Shown here: positions 36,501-48,189 of the stretch, in pieces
Layout of the letters: each line of letters starts with the position of its first letter
Position numbering within the stretch: the first letter of the stretch is position 1
NCBI GenBank assembly: GCA_946894095.1
Contig: OX335646.2
Coordinates: forward strand, 14,750,077-14,814,076
Origin: Incurvaria masculella
Lineage: Eukaryota > Arthropoda > Insecta > Lepidoptera > Incurvariidae
DNA: 64,000 nucleotides
Reading direction: 5' to 3'
Made by a program: the position numbers and the translations under genes
Notes under the pieces: model-generated
Seen by the model: the letters and a program-made list of their open reading frames with translations, nothing else
What the model was told of the DNA's origin: nothing
Databases searched by the model: none

Positions 36501-39500
36501 CATAACGCGCGCAGTTATCAATTAGCAGAATAAGGCTTCAGGGCAATTTACGTACCTCCCCGGCATGCCGAACACACTTTTTGCACACTATTGCTTGATA
36601 TTTACTAATTAGTATAAATTCGGTCGGGGAAAAAGTCTTTTCGCATTATAGTATGTATGAACTTGTAATAAAATCTCTTTGGCTATACTATTTGTATCTG
36701 GCTGGTTTTGGTATCATTGAAAGTTTAAATTTTAAAGAACATAATTCCAAATTCAAATTAGGAAAATGTGTGATTCTCATTTGTTTTTCGTACTGTCAAA
36801 ATGAGTGAATCTAATGCAGAAATTCGATACATTTTAAAATTTTACTACAAAAAAGGTAAAAATGCAACGCAAGCCGCGAAAAAAATTTGCGATGTTTATG
36901 GACCTAGTGCAGTGTCTGTGAGAGTAGCACAAATTTGGTTTAAGCGTTTTCAATCCGGAAATTTTGATGTCAAAGATGCACGTCGCTCTGGTCGCCCTAT
37001 TACGGATAAAATGGATGCCATTTTTGAAAAAGTGGAGCAAGATCGGCATATCAGTAGTTACGACGTAGCTGAAGAACTAGGAATTGACCACAAAACAGTT
37101 TTGGCGCATTTGAAAAAAACTGGGTACACAAAAAAGCTCGATATTTGGGTACCTCACGAGCTCACTGAAAGAAACCTAATGAACCGTGTACTCATTTGTG
37201 ATTTTTTTTACGACGTAATGAAACCGAACCATTTTTGAAGAAGCTGATAACTGGTGATGAAAAGTGGATCACGTACGACAAGAACGTGCGAAAAAGGTCG
37301 TGGTCAAAGGCCGGTCAAGCTTCACAGACTGTGGCGAAACCCGGGTTAACTCGCAACAAGGTGATGCTGTGTGTGTGGTGGGATTGGAAGGGCATTATTC
37401 ATTATGAGCTGTTTCCACCAGGCAGGACCATCGATTCTGAACTCTACTGCGAACAACTGATGAGATTAAAGCAAGAAGTTGAGAGAAAGCGGCCGGAATT
37501 AATCAACAGAAGGGGTGTGGTTTTTCATCACGATAACGCTAGACCTCACACATCTTTAGCCACTCAGCAAAAACTAAGAGAGTTTGGCTGGGAGGTGTTA
37601 ATGCATCCGCCGTATAGTCCTGACCTTGCACCTTCAGATTTCCACCTGTTTAGGTCTCTTCAGAATTCTTTAGGCAGTGTCAGGTTAACATCACGAGAGG
37701 ACTGCCAAAACCGCTTGTCGCGGTATATTGATCAGAAGTCCCAATATTTCTATAGCAATGGGATCATGTCCCTACCTACAAGATGGCAAAAAGTTATCGA
37801 ACAAAATGGTACCTACATACTTTAGTTAAATGTAAATAAACCATATTAAAAAATGTTTTGAATTTTCTTAAAAAATGCGAAGAAACTTTTTCCCTTTTAT
37901 TTTGTAATACCGTAATTTTTTTTAAAAAGAAACAATTTTTTTTTTCTTTCTTTCAAACAGTAAACGTTAATATATATTTTTTCCATAGAGATCGTATATT
38001 CTATGTATTGTGATCAGATAGCCTGTCTGTTTGAGGATATATTACTATGATCAAAAAGTTCCGGGAATTAATAAATAAAAAAAAATTGTGTTAATTTTCG
38101 GATACATTTATTTTATCACCTTCAAAATAACAACCGTCTGAAGCGATGCACATACGCCAACGCTTAACCCATTCTTCCATACACTTTTGATAGTCCGGTG
38201 AAGGAATGGCTTTCAATGCCTTCGTCGCATTTTCTTTTATTTCATCGATGCTCGAAAATCTCTTTCCACGAAGGGGTAATTTAAGTTTTGAGAACAGGAA
38301 AAAGTCACATGGTGCCATATCCGGAAAATACGGTGCCTGTTGGATTGTATTTACAGTATGTTTGGTCAAATAATCGGTCACGATGCGCGCTTTGTGAGAC
38401 GGAGCATTGTCATGGTGCAAGATCCATGAGTTGTTTTGCCACAATTCCGGTCGTTTTCTACGCACAGCATCTCTCAAACGCTTAATTACGACCAGGTAGT
38501 ACTCCTTATTGACTGTTTGACCAGTAGGCACGTACTAATAATGAACAACGCCTTTATTTTTGATCGGCTTTGACGCGCTTTCTTCGGTTTTGGTTCATTT
38601 TTATAGCGCCACTCTGATGATTGTTGGGTAGTTAGAACATCATATTCGTAAACCCACGTTTCGTCACCAGTAATTATGCGTTGCATCATGTTAGGGTCAT
38701 TCGTTACCTCAGAAATCATCTGCTGGGCCTCTGTCTTACGGTACTGTTTTTGTACGAAGTTCAGGTCTTTTGGCACAAGTCGTGCTGCAACGCGTTTCAT
38801 CCCAAAATATCCACCACAATATGCTGTGCCGATCCATAGGCGATGTTGAGCTCACCAGCTATCTCTCTGAGGCTTGCATAACGATTTTCGAGTACGATTT
38901 CTTGAACTTTTTCGACGTTATCATCGGTAGTTGATGTTGAAGGGCGTCCACGACGAGGTGCATCGTCAACTTCTTTGAGACCATTTTTGAACAACGAATA
39001 ACACTCGTATACTCTTGTTTTTGAGAGAGCAGAGTCCCCGTAGGCTTTTTGTAGCATTTTGAATGTATCAGCACAAGAGATTTCATTGAAAATACAAAAC
39101 TTCAAACAAATTCTTTGTTCAATATTTTTTTCCATTTTGAAATGCGACGAACTTCAAAAACTTGATTGATATAAACAGACGCCAAACAATTACTAATGAC
39201 ATTTAATATTTGACATTTGGCAGGAGTGTCAGGGAAAGGTGTACCAACCTGAGAAAAAAAATATTCGAATCGGTAAAGCGTTCTAAATTCAAACTACAAA
39301 TTCCCGGAACTTAGTGATCATAGTGTATGTATTGTTTCAACCCGGGTTGGTAAAAGCGAATCGGCAATCAAAATTTGTCCTCGTATTGATCCAGTTCAAT
39401 GTAACCGTGCAAAATAATCCCCATGAGGTGTGTTGTGCTAACATCATTACAGAAGGCCATTAGCCATCCCTGTCCAGTAAAAAAAATATAATGTGGTTTC

Positions 39501-42500
39501 AATTGCTTATTAGCTGGCTCCAAGTCCGACCCGTTAGACCTTAGTAGTGACGTCCTATAATCTAGTAAGTGTACTTATGTAGAAACAAGTATTAAGTATA
39601 TGATAGTAATTTCCGTTGCAAGCCTGTAATAATCAATAAAGTAAGAGCTAAATGGTTAGCTGTATTTAGCTCTGACTTTACTGTTCATTTGGTAAGGAGG
39701 ACGAGACCCTCGTATGCCAAGTGGTCTGTTTTAAAAATAACAGAACCAGCAGAACTCCGCCAAGTTATATCAAATCGCCTGAGTTGAGCTACTACTGTGA
39801 CCCCTGTCGTACAGCTATATATCTACTGTGATAGAATACAGATGCTGTATTTAAAACCGATAAAGTATGTGCACACTAGTGGCTTGCACATCACGGAGTT
39901 GTTGACTAAAACAGCTGATACGATTAAAAGATCACCGTTCCAAAAACACGCTATGGCATACACATTTTTCTCTTTTTACTTACATGTGTAGCTTGAAAAA
40001 TAGATAAGCATCCTATGATTCCAGATGCTGTGCACTCTATTGCTATTTGCAAGCCAAACAAATCCTCCAATTTGCGAACTAGTGCAATAACCATAATATG
40101 ATTTTGTATGCACTTTTGTAGATTATATAAATCTGAATTTGAGCCTGCAGCTAAATCGTTTTCGATGCAAGTGTTTGGATTTGTCGCTCTCGTTTGGTTG
40201 GCGAACGTTTTGTTTTCCGGAGACTTCTTCTCATCTTTACACAAACTACTAAAGTCGATCACAAGAAATTCCACTTGTGCTAAAACATAGTTGCTACAAG
40301 AGAAGAACAGAGAATCCCACACTGCACACTGGATGCACATAAAAGCGGACAGCAGTTGAGAAACGAAAATAATAATGAACACCGGGTTCTTCGAAGTATC
40401 GAAATTGTATCTGAAACAGAAAAATGGCCAGTAATGTACTGAAATTCTTCAGTTAATTGACTGGTGACAACTGGATGTAACAGGAATAGTTCGAATATGC
40501 TTAAAGTATTAGCATGTTTCCTTATCACAAATGTTTTTTTTCTTTCATAGTAAGAATATAAACGCTGTTTTATTAAGTTGAGGTTTTACAGCGACAGGTG
40601 TATTTAAATTATTCTTAAAAGTTAGATAAAAAAAATAAGTAACACAGTTAACAGTAAACAGTAGTTAATCTAAAACCAAATCAGAAACTCCAGCCTTCTA
40701 GGACTGTCGGTTGCATTAAATATGTGGTCTCACTTGGTAATTCATCAGCTTTCGCATACAAAATCTGTATACGCATACAAAAAACCTACACCTAATTTCG
40801 CGCTTCGTAATCGAACTGCCGGTTGCCTTTGATTGCCCAGCCACAAAAATGCTTGCACGGCCCGACCTGCGTTTTTGCATAGCCGAACCATAAGAGTTTT
40901 GGTTGACGGTTATTGCTCTAAAGCCATGCCAGTTCATATAGGCGTAGCAGGGCTCCGTGATGTCCCCAAACCTTTTTTAACTGCAAATAAATTATTTGTC
41001 TATCTGGACTGAACCGGCATGTGTGATTAGTGCGAAAAGGACACGGAAGGTTTTATCTTAGCTCTCCGGAGCTGCATGACGCTATCCTTTTGTTCCTTTT
41101 CTACCATTGCTCAACGCGCGACAGGCAGGGAATGCACCCATTCACTGTCGACATTCCTCGCATTAGAACCAACCGATTCAATGAATATTTAAACTCACTT
41201 TTAACTTCCACTGCCAGCCTAGTTCATTTCTTTAAGGGGACACGACCCTAGAATGACCGTATCACATAGGTTATTTTTAGTTTTAACAATAAGCACTCAT
41301 TTTTTAATATTGTCAATATGTCTGCAGATAATATTTCGTATAACAGGCAATATTCAAGGATGGTGCACTTGAGCCTTAGTGGTACCTGTCGTTAAGTCGA
41401 AACTGTAGGGCAGCTCTGAAATGTTGAGTTGTGCTATCGAATCTTTAAGAAAAAGCGGTAACTAAAATGCAACAAACAGAGGTTGTTGTGTCATTATTAA
41501 TGTGCGCTTTTTTACTGTATTTACAAAAATACTACTAATTGTACGTGCATAATGTAGATTTCCGGCTTACTGGGCTGTTCGAGGTAACTGGAACTCTTTT
41601 GGGTGTCCCGTCAAACGATACCAAAGGATCATCAAAATATTAACCAAGAAAAAGGAACAGCAGAGAGTGGTATATGTGATCACAGTGGCCTTGGTGATAA
41701 TTCTTGCTTCCTTTGTTTTTTTCTTTAGTATTTCCATCTTTTCCTGGTCTTTTTCATCTGCGTACAAAAGTTATAAACACTGTAATTTATATGAAAAAAC
41801 TGGCCAAGTGCGAGTCGAACTCGACAAAGGGTTCCGTACCACCGTATAAGATTTACAAAAAAAAAAAAATTTTTATGTATGGGGCCCTTAAATTTTTATA
41901 TTTTTTTAATTTAACCTATGTGTTGTTATAGCGTCAAAATAAATACCCACTTTGTGTGTGTTTTACCTCTCACGGTTCATGAGATACAGCCCTGTGAGAG
42001 ACGGACGGACGGACAGCGGATGCTTGGTAATAGCGTTCTGTTGGCACCCTTTGGGTACGGAACCCTAATATTGCAAAAGATGTCTGGATTGGTGACCGTT
42101 CGACTATTAAGGCAGGCCCTGGCTCGGATTCCATGTAATACAAAAACTACAATTAACTTCAAGAATAAATAAAGATGTAAATATATGTAAGATATAGACT
42201 AAATATTCTTTTATGAAACACATCCTGCACTTTGTATGGAGATGGCCATTTAATACGAAGTAATTATTAGTATTATCTTGGGTAATACTTTGTGTTGTTG
42301 TTTTTTTTCCAAAACACACAACTATATACAATATAAGTTTACACAAATATATGCTTACAATATTTTATATAATTTTATTAAGTTAATCATAAAAAGGCAA
42401 AAATAAAAAGCAATAAATTTACAATAATTAAATTAATACGATATTATTCTGCAATCTACAAAAGAACTAAATTTTACGAAGTAGTATAGACTCCATTTAG

Positions 42501-43886
42501 AAAAACAACATAATAATGAAGGAAAATAGATTGGGGACGCACACTTATTTAACAGACTGTATACTGTATATCGTATGTACAATCGGCATCACCCTAGACG
42601 CCACACATTGGACTTTGACCCACATACGTTTTCCTTGCAAATGCCAATGTCTACTGTGGCGCCAAGGGTGATGCGCTCTGTACATAAAATATATTGAGTC
42701 AACCTCTGGCAACCATGTTGACAGGGAATTAATATTTATTCTTATGTGTTAACATATTAACACACAAATATCTTTCAAGGCATGCGTTCAAAGTCCGATC
42801 CATTGCAAAGACCTTTGTGGAAGGCGTGACGTTAACAATTTGGTCTTAGCTTTTTTGTCATATATATGTTGAGATCGTTTTAAAATGTCTTTTCCCTTCC
42901 TTGAACGCAAACATTAGCAAATTTGTTGTAAAAAAAAATCGATTTATTAAAATTTAACGGACAAAATTTTACCTTGACATAGTTATCTGAAAAATGCATG
43001 ACTGGAACAATATATGGGTCATTTAGTACTTTCATTACACATATTTGAACTTTTTATAGTCGCCGACTAGAAGTTTCCCATACGATTATGCAGTAGCTGT
43101 TTTTAATATATTATTTATTATATATTTCTGATTCATATATTTCTGATCTAATAGATATATTCAAATCTGCCAGTGAGACAAAAATCTAGATGGGACGTCA
43201 CAATTATCCCCATAAATCATATTCACACACAAAATTACATACAATTTTGTTACGAATGTGTCCTGTTCCATTGTTCGGAACCCATGTAAAATAGTAAGTC
43301 TCCTTGTTGGTAGGGTTAAGCTCTTCCGGGTTACTACCACCGTATTAGATGAAACAATGGTTGAAGAAGCAATGAGTTGTTCGTGTTTTTTCCATGGAAT
43401 TAAGTGTAGCCGTGCTCATATACTGAAGGTCCTGGCATGACACCTAATTCCTTCGGAATAGTGGTATATGGGCCTAATGCCATAACGGTAGTTGTATGGC
43501 ATAGCCATCCAAGTCAGGTTGCATAAAAAACATTACTTAATTCATTATAGGAGGCTGCTGATATAACACTTACTCGCATACAAGTATTGCAGTTCGTCAA
43601 ATAGTTTCCAAAACTTTTCTATGGTGAAAACTCTAATGAGGATCTTTAAAAGAACTTTAACGACTGAAATTGACACTAGCAAAACTTCGATTTTCTCGAA
43701 TATATTGTTGCCATCGCTGCAAACAAAATTTAGCTCGGGGATCGTGGTTGATAGCATCATGAGTGCGGTGCTCCCATGAATCAGGATGTTGACAGCCGAT
43801 TTGGTTTTCGTTTTTATTCTTGGCAAACCGACAAAATTAAGATATCCGACAATTTCTGGCATGATAATGTCCTCTTTAGCCTCCAT
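33489..43886 (-). CDS. Odorant receptor gene A (7tm_6 family), complete six-exon model
   Basis: Predicted insect odorant receptor, an odour-binding subunit that works with Orco in the dendritic membrane of olfactory neurons (family knowledge). Coding exons on the minus strand: 43574-43886, 41571-41757, 39984-40410, 35528-35629, 33934-34089, 33489-33545. They sum to 1242 nt, giving 413 residues plus stop, the usual OR length. All introns have GT donors and AG acceptors with matching phases (1, 2, 0, 0, 0), and no internal stop occurs. Hallmarks seen: hydrophobic TM-like stretches throughout; the conserved LMLA/FFTY-type segment with VLFYYGQ in exon 4; ALPWQRC in exon 5; and the family C-terminus GSYSYFTLLR in exon 6. 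The start is the Met of MEAKEDII, the only plausible N-terminus in exon 1. An AATAAA lies about 115 nt past the stop. Intron 3 (4.35 kb) carries two mariner remnants. Tandem paralogue of gene B. Ligand and receptor number are unknown. Confidence 0.88.
33636..33722 (-). pseudogene. Decayed tandem copy 3 of OR gene A exon 5, internally deleted
   Basis: Third copy, about 167 bp past copy 2. It keeps VYALPWQRCGMRYARS, then jumps in frame to the REKPVLS end: the middle (the VALVLHQ to FYTIQ part, about 69 nt) is deleted. The donor GT is lost (CTCTCTAAACT where the intact copy has a GTAAGT junction). The open frame runs on through intron sequence into exon 6, which is why it looks like one small reading frame. 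Confidence 0.8.
33733..33891 (-). pseudogene. Decayed tandem copy 2 of OR gene A exon 5
   Basis: Aligns over its whole length with the intact exon 5 about 197 bp away. A one-base insertion in the ALPWQRC region shifts the frame, a three-base insertion follows near the VVTGSHF stretch, and no good AG acceptor sits at the homologous position. A GTACGT donor-like site survives. It cannot replace exon 5 without a frameshift, so it is read as a dead exon. Confidence 0.8.
33934..34089 (-). CDS. OR gene A exon 5, the intact copy of a tandem exon array
   Basis: 156 nt, 52 codons, phase 0 on both sides; acceptor GATTACAG, donor GTAAGT. It reads SSRLTEIVYALPWQRCGVRY at its start and ends HFYTIQRETFLS. 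This is the penultimate OR exon (ALPW motif). It is much richer in GC than the other exons of the gene. Two decayed copies follow it in the intron (33733-33891 and 33636-33722). It differs from gene B exon 5 at only 18 of 156 nt by hand count. Confidence 0.88.
34988..35281. repeat. Two GGCCTTTTTCACC MITEs in OR gene A intron 4
   Basis: GCCTGGTCTTCACCAATTGC, AAAGGGCCTTTATGG, GATTATCTTGTACTGG, then GGTGAAAAAGGCCC and a second head-to-tail unit ending near GGTGTCAATTTAAAA. Confidence 0.55.
35528..35629 (-). CDS. OR gene A exon 4
   Basis: 102 nt, 34 codons, phase 0 on both sides; acceptor TAATCCACAG, donor GTTTGC (a weaker GT donor). Encodes the conserved TM6-like region ending LYVLFYYGQKIFDE. 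It is the same length as exon 4 of gene B and matches 20 of 34 residues by hand count. It lies about 4.35 kb from exon 3, with the two mariner remnants between them. Confidence 0.87.
36621..37898 (+). mobile_element. Mariner transposon, frameshifted, in OR gene A intron 3
   Basis: About 1.28 kb. Transposase is read on the plus strand in two frames: 36801-37238 (N-terminal HTH half, starting MSESNAEIRYILKFYYKKGK and reaching WVPHELTERN) and 37235-37825 (catalytic half). Motifs of the DD34D mariner family are visible: ITGDEKW with the first Asp, HHDNARPH with the second, and YSPDLAPSDFH with the third. The frame changes at the T-run near 37201-37210, where one T appears lost. Imperfect TIRs share GGGAAAAAGT and TTCGCATT at about 36625 and 37870-37898. 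Inactive as it stands, but little eroded otherwise. Confidence 0.88.
36801..37825 (+). pseudogene. Mariner transposase pseudogene (one frameshift)
   Basis: Open from MSESNAEIR to 37238, then a second frame from 37235 to 37825 ending EQNGTYIL. The two pieces together span a typical mariner transposase of about 340 residues. HTH-type N-terminal domain, WVPHEL linker motif and all three catalytic Asp positions are present; the lesion lies between linker and first Asp. Sense is opposite to the host OR gene. Confidence 0.87.
38048..39320 (-). mobile_element. Second mariner-type transposon, degenerate, in OR gene A intron 3
   Basis: About 1.27 kb, bounded by TIRs sharing AAGTTCCGGGAATT (left TGATCAAAAAGTTCC, right end in reverse TGATCACTAAGTTCC), each flanked by TA, the mariner target duplication. 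Transposase on the minus strand is in three pieces: 38797-39135 (MEKNIEQRICLKFCIFNEIS), 38486-38800 (MKRVAARLVPKDLNF, ITGDETWVYEYD) and 38091-38531 (HHDNAPSHKA, YFPDMAPCDFF, EGDKINVSEN end). It belongs to a different mariner lineage from the neighbouring copy. Confidence 0.88.
38091..39135 (-). pseudogene. Mariner transposase pseudogene (frameshift, internal deletion, stop)
   Basis: First break: a one-base loss at DILG/MKRVAA near 38798. Second break: after SRSKIKALF near 38540, where the beta-strand region between the first and second catalytic Asp is shortened, a TAG occurs, and the frame changes before PTGQTVNKEYY. The three Asp motifs are otherwise recognisable. Non-functional. Confidence 0.86.
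39984..40410 (-). CDS. OR gene A exon 3
   Basis: 427 nt from acceptor TTCTGTTTCAG to donor GTAAGT. One nt completes a split Gln codon, then 142 codons follow. It begins YNFDTSKNPVF (gene B: YFFDVSKNPAF), has a TM segment, the shared YVLAQVEF / IDFSSLC stretch, an extracellular or loop region longer than in gene B, and ends IGCLSIFQATH before a phase-0 junction (gene B: VGCLSMFQATH). Confidence 0.88.
41571..41757 (-). CDS. OR gene A exon 2
   Basis: 187 nt between acceptor ..TACGCAG and donor GTAAGC (phase 1 in, phase 2 out). It encodes a charged Lys/Glu-rich loop (EKDQEKMEILKKKTKEAR), a TM-like segment, then KEFQLP. The KEFQLP motif aligns with REFQLP in exon 2 of gene B, which is also exactly 187 nt. 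The flanking intron holds a copy of the GGTTCCGT repeat at 41798-42069. Confidence 0.86.
41798..42069. repeat. GGTTCCGT-family repeat in OR gene A intron 1
   Basis: ACTGGCCAAGTGCGAGTCGA at the left, GGACGGACGGACAGCGG inside and GGGTACGGAACCCTAA at the right. Confidence 0.6.
42577..42683. repeat. Short palindromic repeat (GTACA ends), better preserved copy
   Basis: Terminal TGTACA/GTACA with inverted arms around a CATTGGACTTTGACC core. Related to 97-215. Confidence 0.55.
43250..43535 (+). repeat. SINE copy just upstream of OR gene A
   Basis: GGAACCCATGTAAAATAGTA, ACCGTATTAGATGAAAC, GGTCCTGGCATGACACC, GGCCTAATGCC, CCATCCAAGTCAGG and a short A tail; 3' end is 10 nt from intron 1 repeats of OR gene A. 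Confidence 0.6.
43574..43886 (-). CDS. OR gene A exon 1 (N-terminus)
   Basis: Encodes the first 104 residues and ends in phase 1 at a perfect GTAAGT donor. It begins MEAKEDII, followed by a VGLPR motif typical of the cytosolic N-terminus of moth ORs. Two hydrophobic stretches follow (about residues 30-48 and 66-85), fitting TM1 and TM2. Translation upstream of this Met stays open for some codons without a better start, so this Met is chosen by family length. Confidence 0.82.
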
Positions 43887-46099
43887 TGCTTTCTGTTTAG
43901 AAGTTTCCCAAACCAGGAAAGATATACTACTTGCTGACTCACAGATTAATAATGAAACGAGTTGCTAATATGCTACAAATGAAGGAGGGTTTCTTCGGAT
44001 ACAGTATGTTTTATGTCTTAGCAATTATTTTACGTTTATTTGTTGATGATCGCTGATTACTAAATTACCGACTGGCGACCCCATAGGAGTCCCAAGATCC
44101 AAACAAGGTTTAAGAGAATCAGCCATCTGTCTACATTTATTTTTTGCTAATCTGATAAAAATGTTAACCTATGTATATTGTCAATAATTCATTTTTATTT
44201 TCAACTAACCACTACTTCTATAATTGTATGTAATTGAAATGAACATTATTCCATCGAATTTAGAGTGTATGTTACTAAGCCTGTTTTTCACCAAGTGTTG
44301 ATTTATTTTAATGTATACTTAAAGACCCTTTATTGCTAAAGTGCTGATTATCTTGTAAAAAAGCTATAGCTGCTAAAAAAGGCCGTCAGGAGCAGGTGAA
44401 AAAGGCCCTAATATAATAATCAGCCTTTAGTTTTAAATGTGGTATTAAATATTAAATCACATTAGTTCTCGATACATTGAATTCTTGGATTAATTATAGC
44501 CTTTGTGCAATGCAGCACTATATGAGTATTCGAATAAAATCAGCCCTGTGACTTACCTTTGATAATGGAACTCCTTTTTAGGATTCACCGGTTGAAGAAT
44601 GTAGGCACGTACAATGCGATTCAAATAAGAATATAACGGGGCTCGCGACTAACATCACTCGAGTTTTCGCGGGAAAGTCCGGTCGGCATGAACGCGGAAA
44701 CCGGGAAACATTTTGCTTGAATATCAAAGGAAGCCTAACGCTTTTTTCCATCCATCAGAATCGAGGTTCGATCCGAGTATGTGCGTCTACATGCTTTTGC
44801 ATTTTCTTGTTTTCTAGCGGCTCTGCCTTGCCGTGACAGCGACACTAGACAACAATACACGAATCTACACAGTCGGATTTACATTAAGTGCCTGTCACAG
44901 AACATACAGTTACAGGAGTAGCTGTTACTTGCTATCTGTGTTTATCTGTTTTCTGTGTATTCGTAAACACATTATTTTGTCAAAATATTTATTTTTTGCC
45001 GGGTGCTGTACTCGGTAGTATAATTTATTGTATAAACACCAACCCTATGTTTGCCCCAATATGTTTATTATATATTATCTAATGGATTCTCGCACCAAGC
45101 GTGGCATATAGCATTTTTCTGCTGCTATAGTGTGGTTACTTGGGCGAGTCTAATCCATTGATTACTTCGTCGGTAGCTTCCATCGTTGGAGGCCAAGCAC
45201 CGCATTGCACACCGGAAAACCGTAAGTTTTCAAAACATTAAAGTCCAATAGTTTAAAATTCTGTTAACTAATATTGAATAACTGCACCATTAAAATAGGA
45301 TATAGATAGCTAATACAAACTGACCGTCCGATATTAGCCTAACTCACTACATGGGAACTAGGTGTCATATCAGAATCTTCCTTAGATTTTCGTAAAATTT
45401 GTATAGGTGCATACAACTGCCCAGATCTTCTTAATTTAATAGGCTTACATGCACCTTGCAGAAGAACACGCTTAACGATCCTTTTTCACACGGGCAAAAC
45501 CCGGACCATTGCGGGTGTCCGTGCACCTATACGACGTATATGCGATACCTACAATAAAAAACTATTATCTATAGATATTTTTAATAGCTCAGCCTTCACC
45601 TACAAACGAACCGTTCGCAATCTGCTTGAAGGATCTTTAGGATTGGTATTATAAAATTTCATCTAATAACTTGCTATCTTTAAGATAATATAATCTTCAC
45701 CACTTACCTAATCTTATACTAACTCAATTATCATACTTAATACTTAATATTAATAATTCTAATTTGTAACCTCTTAAAATTTTAATAGCCTTTATATTTT
45801 CTCAATTTAAAAAAACGTGTGCACAATTTTGAATTTTGAGTCACCTGCAGGAAACTTTATAACTTTAGAAGTTTTTTTTTTTACTTGTACTGTTTTTCTA
45901 TTACAAAAATGTTTCTGTTAAAATTAATTAATTTGTGTTCATGTTTACTCTTGTGTAGCATCAAGTGCATCTATACTATTTTATGTTCCAGAGGGAAACG
46001 TAGTGGAGGGAGATTACTTGTTATTAATAATGTTATATTTTATGTTTTCTGTATTTCTCTCTGTGTTTTCTCCTAAATAAATAAATAAATAAATAGATT

Positions 46100-46330
46100 A
46101 ATTGGCTACATTGAACTGGATGAAAAACACGGACAATTTGCATTGCCGCTTCGACCATCGTTCATTCAATGCGATGGTGCCAACCCGGGCGAGATTAACC
46201 CTACCACCTAGTAAGTAAGGAACCTAACTACCTACAGTTTTACGTGGAATCCGAACCATGGCCAGCCTCAACGGTTGAAAATGGTCACCCATCCAGAACG
46301 TAACCACGCTCAGAGGTGCTTCCCCAGCTT
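46100..46330 (-). repeat. SINE copy with 5S-like head
   Basis: CACCCATCCAGAACGTAACC plus the reverse body (GAACTGGATGAAAAACACGG, GCGATGGTGCCAACCCGGGC). Preceded by a (AAAT)n run at 46075-46095. Confidence 0.6.
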
Positions 46331-46830
46331 ATTTAATCGCAAGGCTTTGCTCACATACACACATAAAACCATTTTTTTATTTTTACTTTTTAGTGAGGAT
46401 TGTCATTTTATTGGGTTTAATATCGATAAGATTATTAAGTATGTAGCTTGCGGCCTTCTAAAGGACTGATTATCATTAATCCATCTAGTGACCTAACCCG
46501 TCTCAAGGCTCCATAAGCTCTCAAAAATGTGTGAACTTAAAGAAGAAAGTTGTTCCATGTAACGTATGTACATTAACATCCCAGCACAATATCAATTAAG
46601 TTAAGTAATTTATTTATTATTTAAGTGGTTATGGTGCAGTGTCTACAACAAACACAAAAACAACAATCGTTGTTATTATTTAAGACTTTTCACATTGTGG
46701 GTTGTTGATTGATGTGGACGAAAAAAAGACAAAAAAAAAACATAATTTATAGACCAGTGAAGTTTCTTTGCGGGTTCTTCTTCGCTGGTTGATCGAATCC
46801 GCGGAACAATCAAATTGTGACATGACTTAG

Positions 46831-46988
46831 CCCCGGTTGCACGAAGAGACGGCCGAGTTAATCAATGTTCAAACACGTCACTTTCAGTGATCCGCATAAA
46901 GTTCCTTCCATACTGTCCACACAAAGTGACGTGTTTGATCATACTTTGACGTTGATTTTGATTTTTTATCCTTTCGTGCACTCGGGCC
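46831..46988. repeat. Palindromic MITE with TTCGTGCA ends (copy 2)
   Basis: CCCCGGTTGCACGAAGAGAC at left, TTTCGTGCACTCGGGCC at right, flanked on both sides by TTAG (46827-46830 and 46989-46992). Inner arms carry AAACACGTCACTTT and its complement. Confidence 0.65.
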
Positions 46989-47781
46989 TTAGTGTAGTTT
47001 GACTACCAGAAGTTGAATAAATAAATGAAATGAAAATAAAAAATTAAATAGCAAAATGTTTCGCTCCATTTTGTCTTGTCCACGTAGTGCACCGAATCCT
47101 GTCGTCGATGGTTTGATTTGGACTCCTACTCCAGGGACATTGTTTTTAATAACGTCCACATCAAAGATTCAAGATTATTTATTTCACAACCAAATAAATT
47201 TATATTGAAATTATATCACACATCTTTAAAAATATTTTGTAAAAATATTATGAAATAATCAATTAAACTTTAAAACATTACAAAAAAATTATATCATACA
47301 ATGAAAACCATCATAATTTAAACGTAAAATATACATTATCAATACAAAACAATTATTACAAAAACATCACTAAATTATTTTATAAGTCGATTTCACCTTT
47401 AAAATAAGTTATAAATTCAATGCTCGGTTAAGATTTTCCAAAAAAAAAAAACTAACAATACAATACTTTAAAAAACTCGTCAACGCTATAGTAAGCTTTA
47501 GAAAATAGTTTTTCTTTTAAAGCTGTTGTGAAGGATTTAGGAGATTGATATGCGAGTTACTTAAAATTCTCCCATATAGGTTAAATATCTTAATTTGTTG
47601 ATAAGCTAAGCTGTGACGCACTATTTCTATCCTTGGAATAATACTTTGATGGAGATTCCCAGCAGCACTGGTCTGATGGTTGTGGTTATTCTCTATTCGC
47701 CTTAAATGATTAAGGTAGGTTGGTTAAAATGAGATATATATAAAGGCATGGTGTCGTTAGAATTTGTAATGTCTTTATTGA

Positions 47782-47940
47782 GGGCCGAGTGCACGAAAGA
47801 ACAATCAATCAAAATCAACGTCAAAGTATGATCAAACACGTCACTTTGTGTGGACAGTATGGAAGGAACTCTATGCGGTTCACCAAAAGTGACGTGTTTG
47901 AACATTGATTAACTCAGCCGTTTCTTCGTGCAACCGGGGC
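47782..47940. repeat. Palindromic MITE with TTCGTGCA ends (copy 3)
   Basis: Opposite orientation to copy 2 and 0.8 kb away; starts GGGCCGAGTGCACGAAAG and ends CTTCGTGCAACCGGGGC. Confidence 0.65.
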
Positions 47941-48189
47941 GTAGTCTTGTAAATGTTAAAATTAACAGAAAAGGATGCATAGATGGCGTTAGCAGTTAAT
48001 TTTTTTTGTAAATTATTTAACAGTATCATGATATACAAACGACCTTTCAACATATATAGTTCATTCGGATTAAGGCAATGTTTGTAATATGTTTAATTAG
48101 AGTGCACCGAGGTTTACAAAATGAATGTATTTAAACGTCAGGGGCTATAGCCAACTACGTAATAAAGATAAATAAAAGGTCATGGACGG

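Larger units (their letters stand above)
43900..48180. other. Intergenic stretch upstream of OR gene A, repeats only
   Basis: Apart from the MITE and SINE copies listed, no coding sequence is recognised. Short reading frames such as 44833-45018 and 45885-46076 show no family signature or consistent splice context. The first few hundred bases would hold the promoter of OR gene A, but no confident core element was identified. Confidence 0.5.

Noticed and set aside
39951..40290. Plus-strand 60-64 codon frames antisense to OR exon 3
   Set aside because: Shadows of the minus-strand OR exon, which has splice sites and family motifs.
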